Below, in pieces: positions 59,984 through 64,000 of a DNA stretch of 64,000 nt. Under the pieces are notes generated by a model. That model was not told where the DNA came from. It ran no database searches and worked only from the letters and a program-made list of their open reading frames with translations. Location: NCBI RefSeq assembly GCF_014639075.1, contig NZ_BMFS01000002.1, positions 62,001 to 126,000 on the forward strand, given 5' to 3'. A program made the translations under genes and the position numbers. The stretch is from Glycocaulis albus. Lineage in GTDB: Bacteria > Pseudomonadota > Alphaproteobacteria > Caulobacterales > Maricaulaceae. Every line of letters starts with the position of its first letter. Positions within the stretch are counted from its first letter, which is position 1.

Positions 59984-60054
59984 GGCGGCAGTTTCGCGCG
60001 GGGGAGGGGCTGAGGGAAGGGTGGATGCCGCATCATCGCCTCGGCTCCTCTCCT

Positions 60055-60144
60055 TCGTCGTTCCCGCGCAGGCGGGAACCCAGAGCCGCTTGGCACTGCC
60101 TTAGCTCTACGATTTCTGGATCACCGCCTGCGCGGGGATGACGA
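60055..60144. repeat. Cloverleaf-forming intergenic element, family B
   Basis: An outer stem TCGTC/GACGA (60055-60059 with 60140-60144) encloses GTTCCCGC/GCGGGAAC (60060-60067 with 60072-60079), CCAGA/TCTGG (60080-60084 with 60115-60119) and ATCACCGC/GCGGGGAT with one mismatch (60120-60127 with 60132-60139). It resembles a dispersed repeat common in alphaproteobacterial genomes and shares with family A the order of arms and the CCAGA/TCTGGATC middle. Confidence 0.8.
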
Positions 60145-60161
60145 GGGGAGGTGAAACAAAG

Positions 60162-60270
60162 CCCTCGTCCTTCGAGACGGCTTCTGACGAAGCCCCTCAG
60201 GATGAGGGCTTAGGTCGTGCTTTTCCCTCATCCTGAGGGTGAGCGGAGCGAACGTCTCGAAGGACGAGGG
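60162..60270. repeat. Large inverted repeat between recG and sdhE
   Basis: Outer arms of 18 bases (60162-60179 and 60253-60270, starting CCCTCGTCCTTCGAGACG) are perfectly complementary, and inner arms of 15 bases (CCCTCAGGATGAGGG at 60194-60208 and its complement at 60225-60239) are too. A small hairpin GCTTC/GAAGC lies between them on the left side. The CCTCATCCTGAGG and CTCGAAGGACGAGG words belong to a well-known dispersed intergenic repeat of Caulobacter-like and other alphaproteobacteria. Confidence 0.88.
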
Positions 60271-60330
60271 GAAAAACACACGATGAAACCACCCTTTGCC
60301 TCGTCCCCTTCGCCCGCTATATCCCGCGCC

Positions 60331-60651
60331 ATGAGTGATGATCCGTTTTCCGATCCGAATCCGCCCATCAACGACACCGACCGCAAGAAGCGGCTGACCT
60401 TCCGGGCCTGGCGGCGCGGCTTCAAGGAGGCCGACCTGATCATGGGCCGGTTTGCCGAGGCGCGCCTTGAGGGCTTGAGCCCGGCGGAGCTGGACGAGTT
60501 TGAGCGCCTGCTCGACGCGCCCGACACCGAGGTCTATGCGTGGATCACGGGCCGGGCGGAGACGCCCTCCAATTACGACGGCCCGGTGCTGGATGCGCTT
60601 AAGGGCTTCCGCCATGAGGCAATCGTGAGCGACGGTCCGGGCGGCAACTAA
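60331..60651 (+). CDS. sdhE: FAD assembly factor SdhE (succinate dehydrogenase assembly factor 2)
   Basis: SdhE helps attach FAD covalently to succinate dehydrogenase. The 106-residue protein has RKKRLTFRAWRRGFKEADLI (about residues 18-37) with the conserved RG/RGxxE-like surface (here WRRGFKEAD) and the helix ELDEFERLLDAPDTEVYAWI (about 53-72). The ATG at 60331 gives the usual length; an in-frame ATG at 60283 would add 16 residues encoded in repeat-derived DNA. It lies between recG and mfd, its usual place. Confidence 0.92.
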   Translation: MSDDPFSDPNPPINDTDRKKRLTFRAWRRGFKEADLIMGRFAEARLEGLSPAELDEFERLLDAPDTEVYAWITGRAETPSNYDGPVLDALKGFRHEAIVSDGPGGN

Positions 60652-60653
60652 CA

Positions 60654-60720
60654 CGCGTTTCACCGGCGCAAGCCGGTGTCCAGAGTGTTCTGGATCCCGG
60701 CGTTCGCCGGGACAACGCTG
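60654..60720. repeat. Cloverleaf-forming dispersed repeat, family A, copy 2
   Basis: This 67-base element starts 3 bases after the sdhE stop and matches the element at 3601-3668 throughout. The arms CACCGGC/GCCGGTG, CCAGA/TCTGG and TCCCGGC/GCCGGGA are identical in both copies, while loops differ (GCAA for GAAC, GTGT for CTTTT, GTTC for TTTC). The outer stem is GCGTT/AACGC. Confidence 0.88.
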
Positions 60721-60734
60721 AGGAAACAAGACAA

Positions 60735-60763
60735 CCCGCATGGGGCAAAGACGCCCATGCGGG
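60735..60763. other. Perfect 10-bp hairpin upstream of mfd
   Basis: CCCGCATGGG (60735-60744) and CCCATGCGGG (60754-60763) form a perfect stem with a 9-base loop, 27 bases before the mfd start. No T-run follows in either direction within a few bases, so it is not a standard terminator; it might slow transcription or bind a regulator. Confidence 0.55.
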
Positions 60764-60790
60764 CGATACCGCTTTGATGGATGCCGAGAC

Positions 60791-64000
<3,210 letters not shown>

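Noticed and set aside
60735-60763. A rho-independent terminator before mfd
   Set aside because: The hairpin is perfect, but no T-run follows on either strand, so it is listed only as a hairpin.

Overview
The window is a 64 kb piece of a high-G+C chromosome from an aerobic, flagellated, Gram-negative alphaproteobacterium. The evidence is a 5-aminolevulinate synthase with an aspartate-type HemB (Shemin haem route), a MucR regulator, a ubiquinol-cytochrome c chaperone, a leucyl-transferase of the Bpt type, MotB, LPS-core genes (kdsA, hldE) and characteristic alphaproteobacterial gene orders (rsh-pyrE-pdxJ-acpS-rnc-era-recO-parC; glyA-nrdR-rib-nusB-thiL; bamE-chaperone-plsX-fabH-ihfA-merR; recG-sdhE-mfd). 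A Maricaulales/Hyphomonadaceae-like organism is a reasonable guess, but the sequence does not prove it.

Layout. 1-6758: stringent response, pyrimidine, PLP, ACP, RNase III, Era, RecO and topoisomerase IV genes. 6980-9658: LemA, a membrane M48 protease and an AI-2E-family permease. 9651-13390: a three-gene TRAP transporter on the minus strand. 13475-17885: a leucyltransferase, MotB, a flavin reductase, a beta-hydroxyacid dehydrogenase, a TRIC-type membrane protein and an AT-richer Shedu-like (DUF4263) gene. 17891-22796: hemB, then a valine-catabolic set into which a vapBC toxin-antitoxin pair is inserted. 22929-31231: hemA, mucR, glyA, nrdR, riboflavin genes, nusB and thiL. 31256-38489: a secreted protein, the proton pyrophosphatase, BamE, phospholipid and fatty-acid initiation genes, IHF, a MerR regulator and tRNA-Pro(GGG). 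38571-43440: a strikingly AT-rich gene with a nucleotide-cyclase-like fold, a cystathionine beta-lyase-like enzyme, an orphan amino-acid binding protein and a TetR-controlled oxidoreductase. 43627-53393: cysteine synthase, then two converging operons of photo-oxidative stress genes. 53517-64000: Kdo and heptose synthesis, membrane proteins, recG, sdhE and the start of mfd, with a dense group of intergenic repeats.

The most coherent system is the block 44690-53469. A ChrR-like cupin protein, a DUF6134 protein, an iron-sulfur (6-4)-type photolyase and an SDR run rightward; a CPD photolyase, an FAD amine-oxidase-like enzyme, a DUF1365 protein and a Cfa-type lipid methyltransferase run leftward. 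Both operons begin behind the same promoter pattern (TGATCC, 18 bases, TA-rich -10), the pattern expected for the ECF sigma factor of the RpoE/ChrR singlet-oxygen response. No sigma gene is present and the ChrR-like protein has lost the usual zinc ligands of its anti-sigma domain. Other points of interest are the two AT-rich accessory genes (Shedu-like nuclease and cyclase-fold protein), the vapBC insertion, a RibD lacking its deaminase domain beside a RibB fused to a dead GTP cyclohydrolase II domain, and intergenic repeats of three kinds that each fold as a cloverleaf.
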